DNA of 64,000 nt from Larkinella sp965227735 (GTDB lineage: Bacteria > Bacteroidota > Bacteroidia > Cytophagales > Spirosomataceae), in assembly GCF_965227735.1 (NCBI RefSeq), contig NZ_OZ245776.1, positions 4,588,001 through 4,652,000 of the forward strand, given 5' to 3'. Each line of letters opens with the position of its first letter. Within the stretch, counting starts at the first letter, position 1. Positions 16,633-25,457 of the stretch are shown piece by piece. The position numbers and the translations under genes were made by a program. The notes below the pieces were generated by a model that worked only from the letters and a program-made list of their open reading frames with translations, ran no database searches and was not told where the DNA came from.

Positions 16633-18300
16633 ATGCGGTTTTTTCATGTTTTCTTATGCCTGCTCGTTGGCTATTCTGCTGTTGGGCAAACGTTTTTTAG
16701 TTATAAACCCAGTGAGGAATTACAGTCTGTCGAATCGGCGGCTTATTATTACGTTGACTCAATAAAAAATCTGACGTTTTCGCAAATTCGCCAATTACCC
16801 GATTCAGTTTTTCAATTAAATACCAGGCGTTTTCTCAATTTTGGCAATACTGACTATCCGGTTTGGTTACGGATCGATCTGAAAAATCAATCTAATGAGG
16901 AATTGTATCTCCTCCAGCAACTTCATGATGTAAGGATGCTGGATGTATATGCTTTTGACACCAACAATGTCTTAAAGTCTTGGTTCACAGGGGCCATGAG
17001 GCCTTTTGGTACTAATTTTCTCAAGCGGAATCAAACCGTATTTGACTTGGGAAAATCGCCGAAGAGAGTGTATATGCGTGTGGTCAATACCGCCATGTAC
17101 ATTCCTTTGAAAATTGGAAATATTCAGGCAATGGCAACTTATTTCCACCACTATGACCTTTTTTACGGATTTATCTGCGGTATTTTAATTGCCCTCATTC
17201 TTTATAATCTTTTTGTTTATTGGGTGGTGCGGGATACTCTTTTTCTGTATTATTTTCTATACATTTTCTTTTCTTCCCTGATTATTTTCAAAGCTGATAA
17301 CCATCATCATGAATTCATATTTAAGCAGATTTCAAATTTTAGTTTTGATATTAATTTTATTTCGACAATCACTATATTTTTCGTCCTGGTTTTTTCCAAC
17401 AGTTATTTGCGAATCCGGGAATTAGCACCCAAACTTTTCTGGTTGTTGGCCGGTCTTTGGTCGGTCGGATTGCTGCTTCTGCCCAGTGACTGGCTACCGT
17501 ACCGAGCCTGGGTGAGTGATGTGTACCAGTTACTCTACATGTTCTTTATGCTCGTGCTGTTCGTCACCAGTATTTACATTTATTTTTTGGGATTTAAACC
17601 CGCTCGTTTCTTCATCCTGGCCTTCGGGTTTTACACATTCGGTGTGGTATTTATCCTGCTTGGTTTTCTGGGCATAACGCCCATGAATACGTTATTATCC
17701 GCTTATACCTATCACATTTGCTCGGTCCTGGAAGCCTTATTTTTTTCGTTTGCAGTCGCTCATCGTTTTAACACATACCGCAAAGAAGCCCGGGACGCCA
17801 AAGAGCTTGTCCTTAAACGAGCGCAGGAGCAGGAAGAACTTTGGATTAAAAACAACCAACTGCTGACCGAAAAGCTGCAAATGGAGCAGGAAATGAATCA
17901 CATCAAGTTAAATGAAGGCCTGCTTACCCTGCTGCGGCAAGCACCGTCCGCCAACCCGCTTATCAAGAAAATATCGATTCCAACCGTAGAAGGGGTAATT
18001 ATGTTTCCTGAACAGGACATCAACCGCCTGGAAGCCATGGGTAGCTACTGCACGATTCACCTGACCGATCATAAAAAGATTACGACGTCCAAGCCCATGT
18101 CGCACTTTGAACAACTGGTGGATAGCAAGCAATTCATGCGAATCCATAAGTCGCATATCATCAATCTCAATAATGTGGTTCGGTATATTCGGGGGGAAGG
18201 CGGCTGGATCGAAATGAAAGACAAAACGGAACTACCGGTATCGAGAAGGCTTAAAAACGAATTACTGCAACGCCTGTCGCTCACGCAGCCCGCCGTTTAG
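16633..18300 (+). CDS. 7TM-DISM receptor fused to a LytTR DNA-binding domain
   Basis: This 555-residue membrane-bound regulator starts at MRFFHVFLCLLVG; the TTG 24 bases upstream is less likely. Signal peptide residues 1-19 precede a periplasmic 7TMR-DISMED2 ligand domain (about 25-150, with FGNTDYPVWLRIDLKN). Seven hydrophobic helices follow (about 175-385), then a short coiled coil (RKEARDAKELVLKRAQEQEE). A C-terminal LytTR domain (about 450-550) has the typical YCTIHLTDHKKI, FMRIHKSHIINLNNV and LPVSRRLKNEL. It thus senses an extracellular ligand and may bind DNA directly from the membrane. AT content is higher than in the adjacent apbE. Targets are unknown. Confidence 0.88.
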   Translation: MRFFHVFLCLLVGYSAVGQTFFSYKPSEELQSVESAAYYYVDSIKNLTFSQIRQLPDSVFQLNTRRFLNFGNTDYPVWLRIDLKNQSNEELYLLQQLHDVRMLDVYAFDTNNVLKSWFTGAMRPFGTNFLKRNQTVFDLGKSPKRVYMRVVNTAMYIPLKIGNIQAMATYFHHYDLFYGFICGILIALILYNLFVYWVVRDTLFLYYFLYIFFSSLIIFKADNHHHEFIFKQISNFSFDINFISTITIFFVLVFSNSYLRIRELAPKLFWLLAGLWSVGLLLLPSDWLPYRAWVSDVYQLLYMFFMLVLFVTSIYIYFLGFKPARFFILAFGFYTFGVVFILLGFLGITPMNTLLSAYTYHICSVLEALFFSFAVAHRFNTYRKEARDAKELVLKRAQEQEELWIKNNQLLTEKLQMEQEMNHIKLNEGLLTLLRQAPSANPLIKKISIPTVEGVIMFPEQDINRLEAMGSYCTIHLTDHKKITTSKPMSHFEQLVDSKQFMRIHKSHIINLNNVVRYIRGEGGWIEMKDKTELPVSRRLKNELLQRLSLTQPAV

Positions 18301-18333
18301 AAACTAGATGTCGCCGTTTAGAAAGTAGAGTTG
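18292..18333 (+). repeat. Two-copy 21-bp tandem repeat over the stop codon
   Basis: GCCGTTTAGAAACTAGA at 18292-18308 is repeated at 18313-18329 as GCCGTTTAGAAAGTAGA, with a period of 21 bp and one mismatch. The first copy contains the TAG stop of the 7TM-LytTR gene, so the last codons are duplicated just beyond the gene. It looks like a replication-slippage scar. Confidence 0.8.
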
Positions 18334-18397
18334 TCCGGAGGAAATTCGGTCGAATACTTTGGGGTAAATTTCTGATCACTCCCATTCGTTCATCGCT

Positions 18398-18760
18398 ATG
18401 TCTAAATCGGCCAAAACCGTTCTCTATTTCAGCTACTACCTTTTTATCATTGGATTAGAGCTGACCTTCATTCCCAACCTTTTCACCAAAATCGCCCAAT
18501 TACCCGACGCCCATGAACCGTATATCCGGGTGGTGGGCGTTCTGGCCTTCATCCTGGGCTTATATTATTATCAGGCTGCCAAAAACGACCTCACACCCCT
18601 TTTAAAAGTTACGGTTCTGGGCCGTTCGATCTACTTCGTGGCTGCGGTGGGATTCGTGTTTTTTTCCATTGCTCCACCGGTTTTTATTGCATTCGGTTTC
18701 ATCGATTTACTCGGTGCGCTCTGGACAGGGCGGGTGTTGAAACAGGAAGGTAAACGCTGA
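18398..18760 (+). CDS. Small four-helix membrane protein, unknown function
   Basis: This 120-residue protein has four hydrophobic segments (about residues 8-26, 42-59, 68-88 and 91-110) and short charged loops, ending in a lysine-rich tail. The pattern YFSYYLFIIGLELTF at the N-terminus and an internal LGLYYYQAAKND resemble small uncharacterised Bacteroidota inner-membrane proteins, but no named family is recognised. A weak TAnnTTTG-like box (TAAATTTC, 18365-18372) lies just upstream. A 64-bp gap separates it from the DUF4440-like gene, which may be co-transcribed. Confidence 0.7.
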   Translation: MSKSAKTVLYFSYYLFIIGLELTFIPNLFTKIAQLPDAHEPYIRVVGVLAFILGLYYYQAAKNDLTPLLKVTVLGRSIYFVAAVGFVFFSIAPPVFIAFGFIDLLGALWTGRVLKQEGKR

Positions 18761-18824
18761 ATCGTATTTCCGTTAAATAAGGACAAATCTTCGCAACACT
18801 TATTCCCTCAAACCAATCACTCCC

Positions 18825-19247
18825 ATGAAAAGATTCCTGTTTACAGCTCTCGGCCTGTTGATCATTTACGGGACGGCCTTTGCTCAAACCCAGACCGAGA
18901 AACTTTTTCAGACAATGACTGAAAAATACCAGGCAAATCCGCTGGCAGAATTACAGAAAAATGCGTCCGAAGACTTTGTGCTGATTTCGGGGAGCGGTTA
19001 TCTGATTGATAAGGCCAAAACGCTGGCGATTTTCAAGAATGTAAAAAACGTAGAAGCCAGCCTTGAAAATTTAAAACTTCGCCAATTCGGCCCTATCCTA
19101 ATTGCTACGGGCAAAGAGCACTCGGTGAGGCATTACAACGATGGCACACCGGATTACACGACCGATTATTTGGTCACGTATGTCTATGAAATCAAGGATA
19201 ACAGATTGATCCTTCTAAGCGCACAACACACTTCCTTGGCAAAATAA
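18825..19247 (+). CDS. Secreted NTF2-like (DUF4440/SnoaL-type) protein
   Basis: This 140-residue protein has a Sec signal peptide (MKRFLFTALGLLIIYGTAFA) and an NTF2-like cone fold: an N-terminal helical part (LFQTMTEKYQANPLAELQKNASEDFVLISG), then beta strands to the end (HSVRHYNDGTPDYTTDYLVTYVYEIKDNRLILLSAQHT). This is the layout of DUF4440 and SnoaL-like proteins, which bind small molecules or act as isomerases. No catalytic residues can be assigned. It ends 57 bp before the convergent PepSY-flavoprotein gene. Confidence 0.7.
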   Translation: MKRFLFTALGLLIIYGTAFAQTQTEKLFQTMTEKYQANPLAELQKNASEDFVLISGSGYLIDKAKTLAIFKNVKNVEASLENLKLRQFGPILIATGKEHSVRHYNDGTPDYTTDYLVTYVYEIKDNRLILLSAQHTSLAK

Positions 19248-19278
19248 ACGGCTCAACAAAGTCCGTTTTTCGAGCCGT
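19248..19278. terminator. Bidirectional hairpin between convergent genes
   Basis: ACGGCTC (19248-19254) pairs with GAGCCGT (19272-19278) around a 17-base loop that contains a T-run. It sits immediately after the DUF4440-like stop and before the end of the convergent PepSY-flavoprotein gene. The long loop makes it a moderate terminator candidate. Confidence 0.45.
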
Positions 19279-19303
19279 GTGGTCACTTCAAAAATCAATT
19301 GCC

Positions 19304-21502
19304 TCAGTAACAGTCCATCAGAATCTGGCCGTGCGACTGATAGAAGCTGACGCTTTGGCCCGTTTTCGTTTGGCAGATGGTTTCCAGCAGCTCGATGACG
19401 TCTTTTTGCATTGCCAGAGAACCGCAAATCATAATCACCCCATTACTAGCCAGCACATTGCCAATAAAATCGGCATCCCGCGCGATCAGGTTGCTAACAT
19501 ATTGTTTTTCGCCTTCGCGCGAATACGCCAGGTGGAGATTCGTGAGTTTTTGCGCCGACCGGCTTTCTTCCAGAAAATCCCGGTAAAGGTCGAACGAGGC
19601 ACGTTGACGAAAACCGCCGTACAAATGGCAGGGCGTTTTCTGTGTATTCTGGCCGATCATCCCCAGAAACGGCGCAATGCCGGTGCCGTTGGCGATCATG
19701 ACCACGACCGGGGATTTTTTGGGGAAATGGAAATGGCCGTTGTTGACAATCCGGGCGCGAACGGTTTCGCCGGGCGTCAGGGCGTGTAAAAAGCCGGAAC
19801 CCAGCCCGCCCGGGTGCAGCCGGACACTCAATTGCAGCTCATCGTCCAGGACACCAATCGAATAGAGCCGTTCGCGGTGGTCGTTGGCGGGATAAAGGGC
19901 CAGCAGATCGCCCGAAGTAACACCCAGCCTTTGCTTGCGCTGTAAACGGATTAAAAACGTGCCGTCGGATTGGGCGGTTCGGGTATTGCTGGTGACGGTC
20001 AGCGTTTCAAGTTGGTGTGCCGGAGCCTGTAGCAATTCCGCCGAAACCGGCATCGGCAGATTGGTTTGCTGCGACCAGGCTTCGGCCCACAAGCCAAACT
20101 CGGCCGGTGACTTGTCATTGACAGTATGAATATCGACCAGCGGAACGGCCCACGATTGTCGGGCCAGCACCTGATTCACCTCGAAGGCAAACTGACAGAA
20201 ATCGGGGTAAGCGTGCGACCCAAAACCGAGGACGGAATAGCGGATGGGATGCGGTTGTGGGTACTTTTCAACCCGTTTCATAAACCGGGTAGCATTGGTC
20301 GGCGCGTCGCCCAGCCCGTAGGTGGCTGTCAATGCGATCAGGTAGTCGGCTTTTGGAAAAACCGTGTAGTTGTTGAACTCGGTCAAAAACGATTTCTGTC
20401 CAAGTTGAAGCAATTGCTGGTGAATGAGTTGCGCAAACCGGAAGGTGCTGCCGTTCTCCGAGCCGACCAGAATAATAAACCGGCTCTCGTCGGCGGAATA
20501 CGTATTCCTTTTGACGCGATTGGCCCGTCGTTTCCAGGTGATGGCAAAACCGGAATAGATGAAAAAAAGGATATTTCCTGAGGCCACGGCCAGAATGACG
20601 GCCCAGATGGCGCTCGTGCGGCCGGTGTGTAAATCCAGGCTGAGGTTGGTGAGCAGAACGGCGGTGGGGTACCGGTTTTCGCTCAGAATGTCGCCGGTAA
20701 TCTGATTGACCGTTAGCTCGCGGTCCTTGAGTTTCAGCGTGTAATAATCTTCGACGTCTTCTGAAAACGGAAATTCGAGGGTCTGTACGTCCGCCAGTCG
20801 GGTGTTCTGAAAAACCGCAAAGTCGGCCAACTTTCTTTCGGGCTTTGCTTGTATGGCGTCGAAGTCGATTTGGGGAGAAACTTTCTCCGTTCCGACCCGA
20901 CCAAACCGGGCGAGGGAAAGGTAGGTTCCCGAAAGCGCAATAACGAAGATCGGGATTAGCGACAGCCGCCCCAAAACGACGTGGTAATACTGGGCAAAAT
21001 TGTCCCGGACAATCCGGGTAAAAAACCGCCTGACACCCCGTTGACGCTGAATGATAAGCATGGTGCCGGAAACCGTAATCAGCAGCAGCAGAAACGCGGT
21101 CAGCCCGATGAAAAACCGCCCGGCTTCGTGCAGAAACAGCGAGCGGTGGAGGGCCGTAACCCACTGGAAAAACTCACTTTGTGGGGTGGGAGTCCCCAGA
21201 GCTTTGCCCGTCTGCGGATCCACGTAAGCAGTAACACTTTTACCATCGGCATCGCTGCCTTTGATCTGCACAAACTGGTTGGCGTCGACGCTCAGCTCAG
21301 TAATTTCAGCATAGTTTTTTTTGAGAACCGTCAGCGTCTGCGCCAGCGTCAATTCGCTGATGGCATCGACGCGGTACGGCTGCATTTTCTGCGACACGGG
21401 TTCGAAAGCCAGTATAACGCCCGTTGCGGAAGCTAATAGTAATAAAAGAAAAGAAGATACCGCCAACGCTAAGTGGCTGTATCTCCACACAGAAATGGTC
21501 AT
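19304..21502 (-). CDS. PepSY transmembrane protein fused to a flavodoxin/FNR-type reductase
   Basis: This 732-residue protein looks like a membrane electron conduit. The N-terminal half is a PepSY-TM unit: helices at about 9-32, 140-162, 183-204 and 305-328, with PepSY-type periplasmic segments between (e.g. VTAYVDPQTGKALG). The C-terminal half is cytoplasmic. It has a flavodoxin-like domain (about 345-480, with ILVGSENGSTFRFAQLI and TATYGLGDAPTNA), an FAD-binding domain with RLYSIGVLDDELQL, and an NAD(P)H-binding domain with MIANGTGIAPFLGMI, as in sulfite reductase flavoprotein and cytochrome P450 reductase. The likely function is passing electrons from NAD(P)H across the membrane, for example to ferric siderophores or flavinylated proteins. 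It is last in an operon after DUF2271 and an ankyrin gene. Confidence 0.88.
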   Translation of the reverse strand: MTISVWRYSHLALAVSSFLLLLLASATGVILAFEPVSQKMQPYRVDAISELTLAQTLTVLKKNYAEITELSVDANQFVQIKGSDADGKSVTAYVDPQTGKALGTPTPQSEFFQWVTALHRSLFLHEAGRFFIGLTAFLLLLITVSGTMLIIQRQRGVRRFFTRIVRDNFAQYYHVVLGRLSLIPIFVIALSGTYLSLARFGRVGTEKVSPQIDFDAIQAKPERKLADFAVFQNTRLADVQTLEFPFSEDVEDYYTLKLKDRELTVNQITGDILSENRYPTAVLLTNLSLDLHTGRTSAIWAVILAVASGNILFFIYSGFAITWKRRANRVKRNTYSADESRFIILVGSENGSTFRFAQLIHQQLLQLGQKSFLTEFNNYTVFPKADYLIALTATYGLGDAPTNATRFMKRVEKYPQPHPIRYSVLGFGSHAYPDFCQFAFEVNQVLARQSWAVPLVDIHTVNDKSPAEFGLWAEAWSQQTNLPMPVSAELLQAPAHQLETLTVTSNTRTAQSDGTFLIRLQRKQRLGVTSGDLLALYPANDHRERLYSIGVLDDELQLSVRLHPGGLGSGFLHALTPGETVRARIVNNGHFHFPKKSPVVVMIANGTGIAPFLGMIGQNTQKTPCHLYGGFRQRASFDLYRDFLEESRSAQKLTNLHLAYSREGEKQYVSNLIARDADFIGNVLASNGVIMICGSLAMQKDVIELLETICQTKTGQSVSFYQSHGQILMDCY

Positions 21503-21516
21503 AAATCCGGCCGCTG

Positions 21517-22008
21517 TTAATTGGGGCTAAACCGTACGTAACGAATAAAACCCGTGCCTTCACTCTTGGCCGAAAGCCCTTCCGTCGTGAGCGGTATTTC
21601 GACGTCTTTGGCGTGGTCCTCCTTATCTTCCACGGCACTTTCAAACCGCAGTTTGTAATTCTTATTGAGTTTCGAATTGTCGATTTCCAGCACGATCACG
21701 CTGCGATCGCCACCGGCCACCGACGCTCCGGAAATGGCGCTGATGTTGGGCGTTTTTTTGCCCAATGCCTTGTACCAGGCTTTAACATCCTTGTACCATT
21801 TTTTATCGGCACCGAGCACATACAGGGTTTTCTCGTAGGCACCTTGTCCATTCATCAGCGAAACGGCGATATACGCTTTTTCGCCCATGTAATTGGTCAT
21901 CTGGATCATGCACTTATACTGGGTGGTGCCGGACTGAGCTACCGAAACCGATGATCCGGCAACAGTCAGGGCCAGAACCAGCAAGCCGATTTTATGCAAA
22001 CAAGTCAT
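21517..22008 (-). CDS. Periplasmic DUF2271 protein with a possible flavinylation motif
   Basis: This 163-residue protein has a signal peptide (residues 1-24, ending GSSVSVAQ) and a DUF2271 domain: TNYMGEKAYIAVSLMNGQGAYEKTLYVLG, noted here by position (about 38-66), and KKWYKDVKAWYKALGK. The segment ISAISGASVAGGDRS (about 89-103) resembles the SGA[ST] core to which ApbE attaches FMN in NqrC-like proteins. DUF2271 genes commonly sit with PepSY reductases, and here the gene lies 14 bp before one and 1 bp after the ankyrin gene, so they must be one operon. A role as a periplasmic redox carrier is inferred. Confidence 0.8.
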   Translation of the reverse strand: MTCLHKIGLLVLALTVAGSSVSVAQSGTTQYKCMIQMTNYMGEKAYIAVSLMNGQGAYEKTLYVLGADKKWYKDVKAWYKALGKKTPNISAISGASVAGGDRSVIVLEIDNSKLNKNYKLRFESAVEDKEDHAKDVEIPLTTEGLSAKSEGTGFIRYVRFSPN

Positions 22009-22009
22009 A

Positions 22010-23482
22010 CTATTTCAGGAAGTTAACGGATACGTTGCTTTTCGCGAGCGATTCATTTTCGCTCGCCAGATCGAAAGCGGTTTCTTTAAAGTTAGTCGCA
22101 ATATCCTTTTTGGCGCCGATGGACAACAGGTATTTCAGCATGGCGTCATCTTTCGATACCATCGCGGCTTTGTGCAGGGCGGTGATGCCTTCCTTGTTTT
22201 TGCTGTTTATATCAATCTGGAGCGGCTCCAGCTTTTTCACCAGCGAAAGGTCATTTTTGGCCACAGCCAAATGATAAAGCGTATTACCGTTTTTCTGAGC
22301 TGCCTTGATGTCCAGTCCTTTGTCCTGAAGCAGTTTCAGCTTCGCATCAAATTCCTCAGCTCGTGTCGGATTATAAGACTGCACCAGATAAGCGACCAGG
22401 TTATCGCCGGTTTTGTCGGCAACCTTTACATCGGCGCCTTTGCTCAGTAGATAACCCACCACTTCGGGCGAATTACTCCGAACGGCCAGCGTCAATGCCG
22501 TTGCGCCTTTCTCATTGCTTTGGTTGATGTTTTTTACTTTCGGTTGCAACATTTCGAACACGCTCAGATCCCGGTTCGCGGCAGCCGCGTACATAAAAAC
22601 CGTGTTGCCTTCGTCGTCGGCCTGGTTGACATCGACACCTTTGGCCAGAAAATACTGGATGATTTCGTTCTGTTTGGGTCGGCGAACCAGCGCGTGCAGG
22701 GCGTTTTCACCCGCCTTGTTGGTCGCCGTCGGTTTGAGGTTCAGGCTTTCCAGGTACTGAAACACCTCCATCGAATTTCCACCTTGACGTCCGCCCTGGC
22801 TGGCCATGATGATGGCATTGTCCGTGGCCGGAACGCCCCGTTGCAACAGCGCTTTCAGGAGGTTGATGTTACCACCCCGGGCCGCATAACTGAACGCATT
22901 GTTGCCAATCGCGTCCGTACTTTTCAGGTTCAGCCCTTTCGAAACGAAATAATCGGTGAGCTTGAGGTCCTTGTCGTTGGCAACCGCAATCAGTAAGGCA
23001 TTCGCACCGTCGTGATTCAGGTCTTTTTTTAAATCGGCACCGTTCTGGAGACACAGGTCATACACCCGCGTGTTTGTCTGCCCGTTACCGGCAGCAAAAT
23101 TCAACACCGTCATGCCGTGGCTGTCTTCCACGTTGGTTTTGGACCCTTTCGCCAGCAGGTACTCCATCAGTTCCACATTACCCCGACTGGCGGCCCAGTG
23201 CAGATAAATCCGGCTATCGTGGGTGATTTTGCTGACCTCGTTGCCAGGTTGCGACAACAGATATTTGATGGTCTCGTTGGGAGCCTGGGCATTGATCGCC
23301 ATCACGACGGGATCAAAACTGTTGGAATTGAACTGCGATGGGCTATTTCCTTTCTCAATTTCGGCTTTCACCTGACTCACATCCGGCTTCCCTTGCCAGA
23401 ACGACGGTTCCAATAGCACGTTTTTCTGGGCCTGGGCGGAAAGAACCGTGCCGAACAGAAGAGCGATGACTAATTTTTTCAT
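22010..23482 (-). CDS. Secreted ankyrin-repeat protein
   Basis: This protein of 490 residues, from MKKLVIALLFGTVLSAQAQ at 23482, has a clear signal peptide; an upstream in-frame start that would add 12 residues was rejected because it hides this leader. About 11 to 12 ankyrin repeats fill the rest, visible as recurring DxxGxTxLxxAxxxG and LLSKGADVxxxD patterns (for example SHGMTVLNFAAGNGQ, DDEGNTVFMYAAAANRD and NKEGITALHKAAMVSKD). It is the first gene of the operon with DUF2271 and the PepSY-flavoprotein, so it may scaffold or protect this periplasmic redox system. That coupling is inference from gene order. Confidence 0.88.
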   Translation of the reverse strand: MKKLVIALLFGTVLSAQAQKNVLLEPSFWQGKPDVSQVKAEIEKGNSPSQFNSNSFDPVVMAINAQAPNETIKYLLSQPGNEVSKITHDSRIYLHWAASRGNVELMEYLLAKGSKTNVEDSHGMTVLNFAAGNGQTNTRVYDLCLQNGADLKKDLNHDGANALLIAVANDKDLKLTDYFVSKGLNLKSTDAIGNNAFSYAARGGNINLLKALLQRGVPATDNAIIMASQGGRQGGNSMEVFQYLESLNLKPTATNKAGENALHALVRRPKQNEIIQYFLAKGVDVNQADDEGNTVFMYAAAANRDLSVFEMLQPKVKNINQSNEKGATALTLAVRSNSPEVVGYLLSKGADVKVADKTGDNLVAYLVQSYNPTRAEEFDAKLKLLQDKGLDIKAAQKNGNTLYHLAVAKNDLSLVKKLEPLQIDINSKNKEGITALHKAAMVSKDDAMLKYLLSIGAKKDIATNFKETAFDLASENESLAKSNVSVNFLK

Positions 23483-23643
23483 ACGAATATACTGGAGATA
23501 ATAAAGCGGGTACAACACGCTCAGGTTCTTGTAAAAAACCGAACGGATTGCAAATTAATAAGATTCAGTCTAGATAAGCGCCGTTTGCAGGTATTAAATT
23601 TGAAAGAGACTAAATACAGCCCTTTATGAAATTGAGGGGACAA

Positions 23644-24753
23644 TTAGACGGATTGGGTTGTTTCGGTAAACTGAAAGCGGGTTTTGGGCAGGCTTTCGGG
23701 GTATTCATCCCGCAGAAAAGCGACGATATTTTCCCGCAGAAAACACCGCAGATCGAAACTTTCCGGGGCATTGCGGGAGGAGGTCAGGATGCGAATGACG
23801 ACGCAGGTCGGCTGGGTATCGGTCACCTGAACCACGCACACTTCCCGGTCCCATAGGGGATTGTTTTCCACCAGTTCTTTCGCTTTTTCGCGGATGCGGT
23901 CGACCGGCACGTTGTAATCCAGGTAGAGCATGACCGTTCCCAGAACCGATGCGTTCGACCGGGTCCAGTTCTGGAACGGTTTTTCGATGAAATAGGTAAT
24001 GGGCAGAATGAGCCGACGGCGGTCCCACACCCGCACGACGACATTGGTCAGGTTGATTTCTTCAATCCGGCCCCATTCATTTTCCACCACCACGGCGTCT
24101 TCGACCCGAATCTGTTGCGTGAAGGCAATCTGAATGCCGGCCAGCAGGTTGGCGATGGTGCGCTGGGCGGCAAAACCGATGACCACCGACGCGATCCCGG
24201 CAGAAGTCAGGAAGCTCAACCCGATTTTTCGCCCGCCATTAAACGACAGCAGCAACACGGAAAACCCGACGACAATGACCAGGATGGAGACAAGTTGCCG
24301 GACAAAAACAATCTGGGTCACAAACTTCCGCAGGTGCAGATTCACATCGCTGGCCGTGTCATACCGGCGAATGATGAGTCGTTCCAGCACTTTCAGGAGT
24401 TGAACCACCAACCAGGTCGTGGTGATGACAAAGACAACTTCAGCGGCTTTGGAAGCATACGGAAACCGCTGAAAAGAACGCTCCTGAATGTTGGTAATAA
24501 TCAGAAAGAACAGGGAAGGCACGAAGAAATAAAAGGCATTGCGGACGTACTGACGCAGAAAACCCAACGCTTCGACATGGCGACGGCGAAGAATCATCCG
24601 GATTGTTTGCGCCACAATCATATTGACCAGCAACCCGGCTCCAACGGCCACGGTCAACAGCAGCCAACCCGAAATTTTCCGGTTGTGCCGCAGCCAGCGA
24701 TCGATCTCCGAGCCGATCTGGCTGAAATTATCCCAAAAATCCGTCCAGTTCAT
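23644..24753 (-). CDS. Mechanosensitive ion channel, MscS family
   Basis: This 369-residue inner-membrane protein has a short N-terminal region, about four hydrophobic helices (around 29-50, 72-92, 105-125 and 152-172) and the MscS pore helix and beta domain. The latter includes FLTSAGIASVVIGFAAQRTIANLLAG (about 185-210, Gly/Ala-rich pore helix), then RVEDAVVVENEWGRIEEINLTNVVVRVWDRRRLILP, which is the typical MscS beta domain, and a C-terminal alpha/beta part. It probably releases osmolytes on hypo-osmotic shock. A 90-bp gap separates it from the acetyltransferase gene upstream. Confidence 0.9.
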   Translation of the reverse strand: MNWTDFWDNFSQIGSEIDRWLRHNRKISGWLLLTVAVGAGLLVNMIVAQTIRMILRRRHVEALGFLRQYVRNAFYFFVPSLFFLIITNIQERSFQRFPYASKAAEVVFVITTTWLVVQLLKVLERLIIRRYDTASDVNLHLRKFVTQIVFVRQLVSILVIVVGFSVLLLSFNGGRKIGLSFLTSAGIASVVIGFAAQRTIANLLAGIQIAFTQQIRVEDAVVVENEWGRIEEINLTNVVVRVWDRRRLILPITYFIEKPFQNWTRSNASVLGTVMLYLDYNVPVDRIREKAKELVENNPLWDREVCVVQVTDTQPTCVVIRILTSSRNAPESFDLRCFLRENIVAFLRDEYPESLPKTRFQFTETTQSV

Positions 24754-24851
24754 GGTATACGAAGAGAGAAGTTAGCTATAAAAGGCGATGAAGACGGAAA
24801 TTGTTGCCCGGTTTCCGGAAAGATTTTTCAGCAATGCGCCTTTAGCGGCAT

Positions 24852-25445
24852 TTACAACGCCCGCATCCAGTAGACCATCGGTTTGGGCGTCGAAATCACC
24901 TCGCCAAGATCGGGCCAGGCGAAGCTGCTCCGCAAAGACGGTTCTTTGTGATACCCTCTTTTGAGCCAGAACGCATCGTTGGGTCGGTAATCGAACGGTT
25001 TGGCGGGGTGGTTTTCCTCGCGTTCAACCGAGCAGAAGCAGGTGAGTTTGAACGTGCCAAACCGGCGGGCGTGGGCCTCCCGTTCGTCGAAAAACCGGTG
25101 GCCCAAACCCCGCCCCCGATAGGCCGGAAGCAAAATACTTTCACCGAAATAAAAGATCGTATCCAGTTCAAAACCAGCCTGTTCGAAGGGAAGCCGGATG
25201 TCGGCGGTTTCGTCCCGCAACGGAATGCAGGTGGTGGCTCCGACCATTTTTGATCCGTCGTATACGGCGAACAAAAAGGATCGTTCCGACCGCGCGTAAG
25301 TTTTCAGGTAGTCTTTTTCGTAGTCGATTGTGCCTTCGTAGAGATACGGATAGTCACGAAAAACCGCAATCCGCAGAGCCGCCAGATCATCAAAGACCGA
25401 TTCGATTTCCGGGCCCTTTTTTGTCAGAAAAGAAAGCGATTGCAT
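24852..25445 (-). CDS. GNAT-family N-acetyltransferase
   Basis: This 197-residue cytoplasmic protein transfers acetyl groups from acetyl-CoA. The acetyl-CoA-binding motif is LLPAYRGRGLGHRFF (about residues 111-125), with the R-G-x-G core; a preceding beta strand ends DTIFYFGES. The N-terminal part (ALRIAVFRDYPYLYEGTIDYE) is typical of the YopJ-unrelated GNAT subgroup seen in Bacteroidota. The substrate is unknown. The start lies 12 bp after the SnoaL-like gene stop/start junction in a likely two-gene transcript. Confidence 0.85.
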   Translation of the reverse strand: MQSLSFLTKKGPEIESVFDDLAALRIAVFRDYPYLYEGTIDYEKDYLKTYARSERSFLFAVYDGSKMVGATTCIPLRDETADIRLPFEQAGFELDTIFYFGESILLPAYRGRGLGHRFFDEREAHARRFGTFKLTCFCSVEREENHPAKPFDYRPNDAFWLKRGYHKEPSLRSSFAWPDLGEVISTPKPMVYWMRAL

Positions 25446-25457
25446 GGAATGCGGTTT

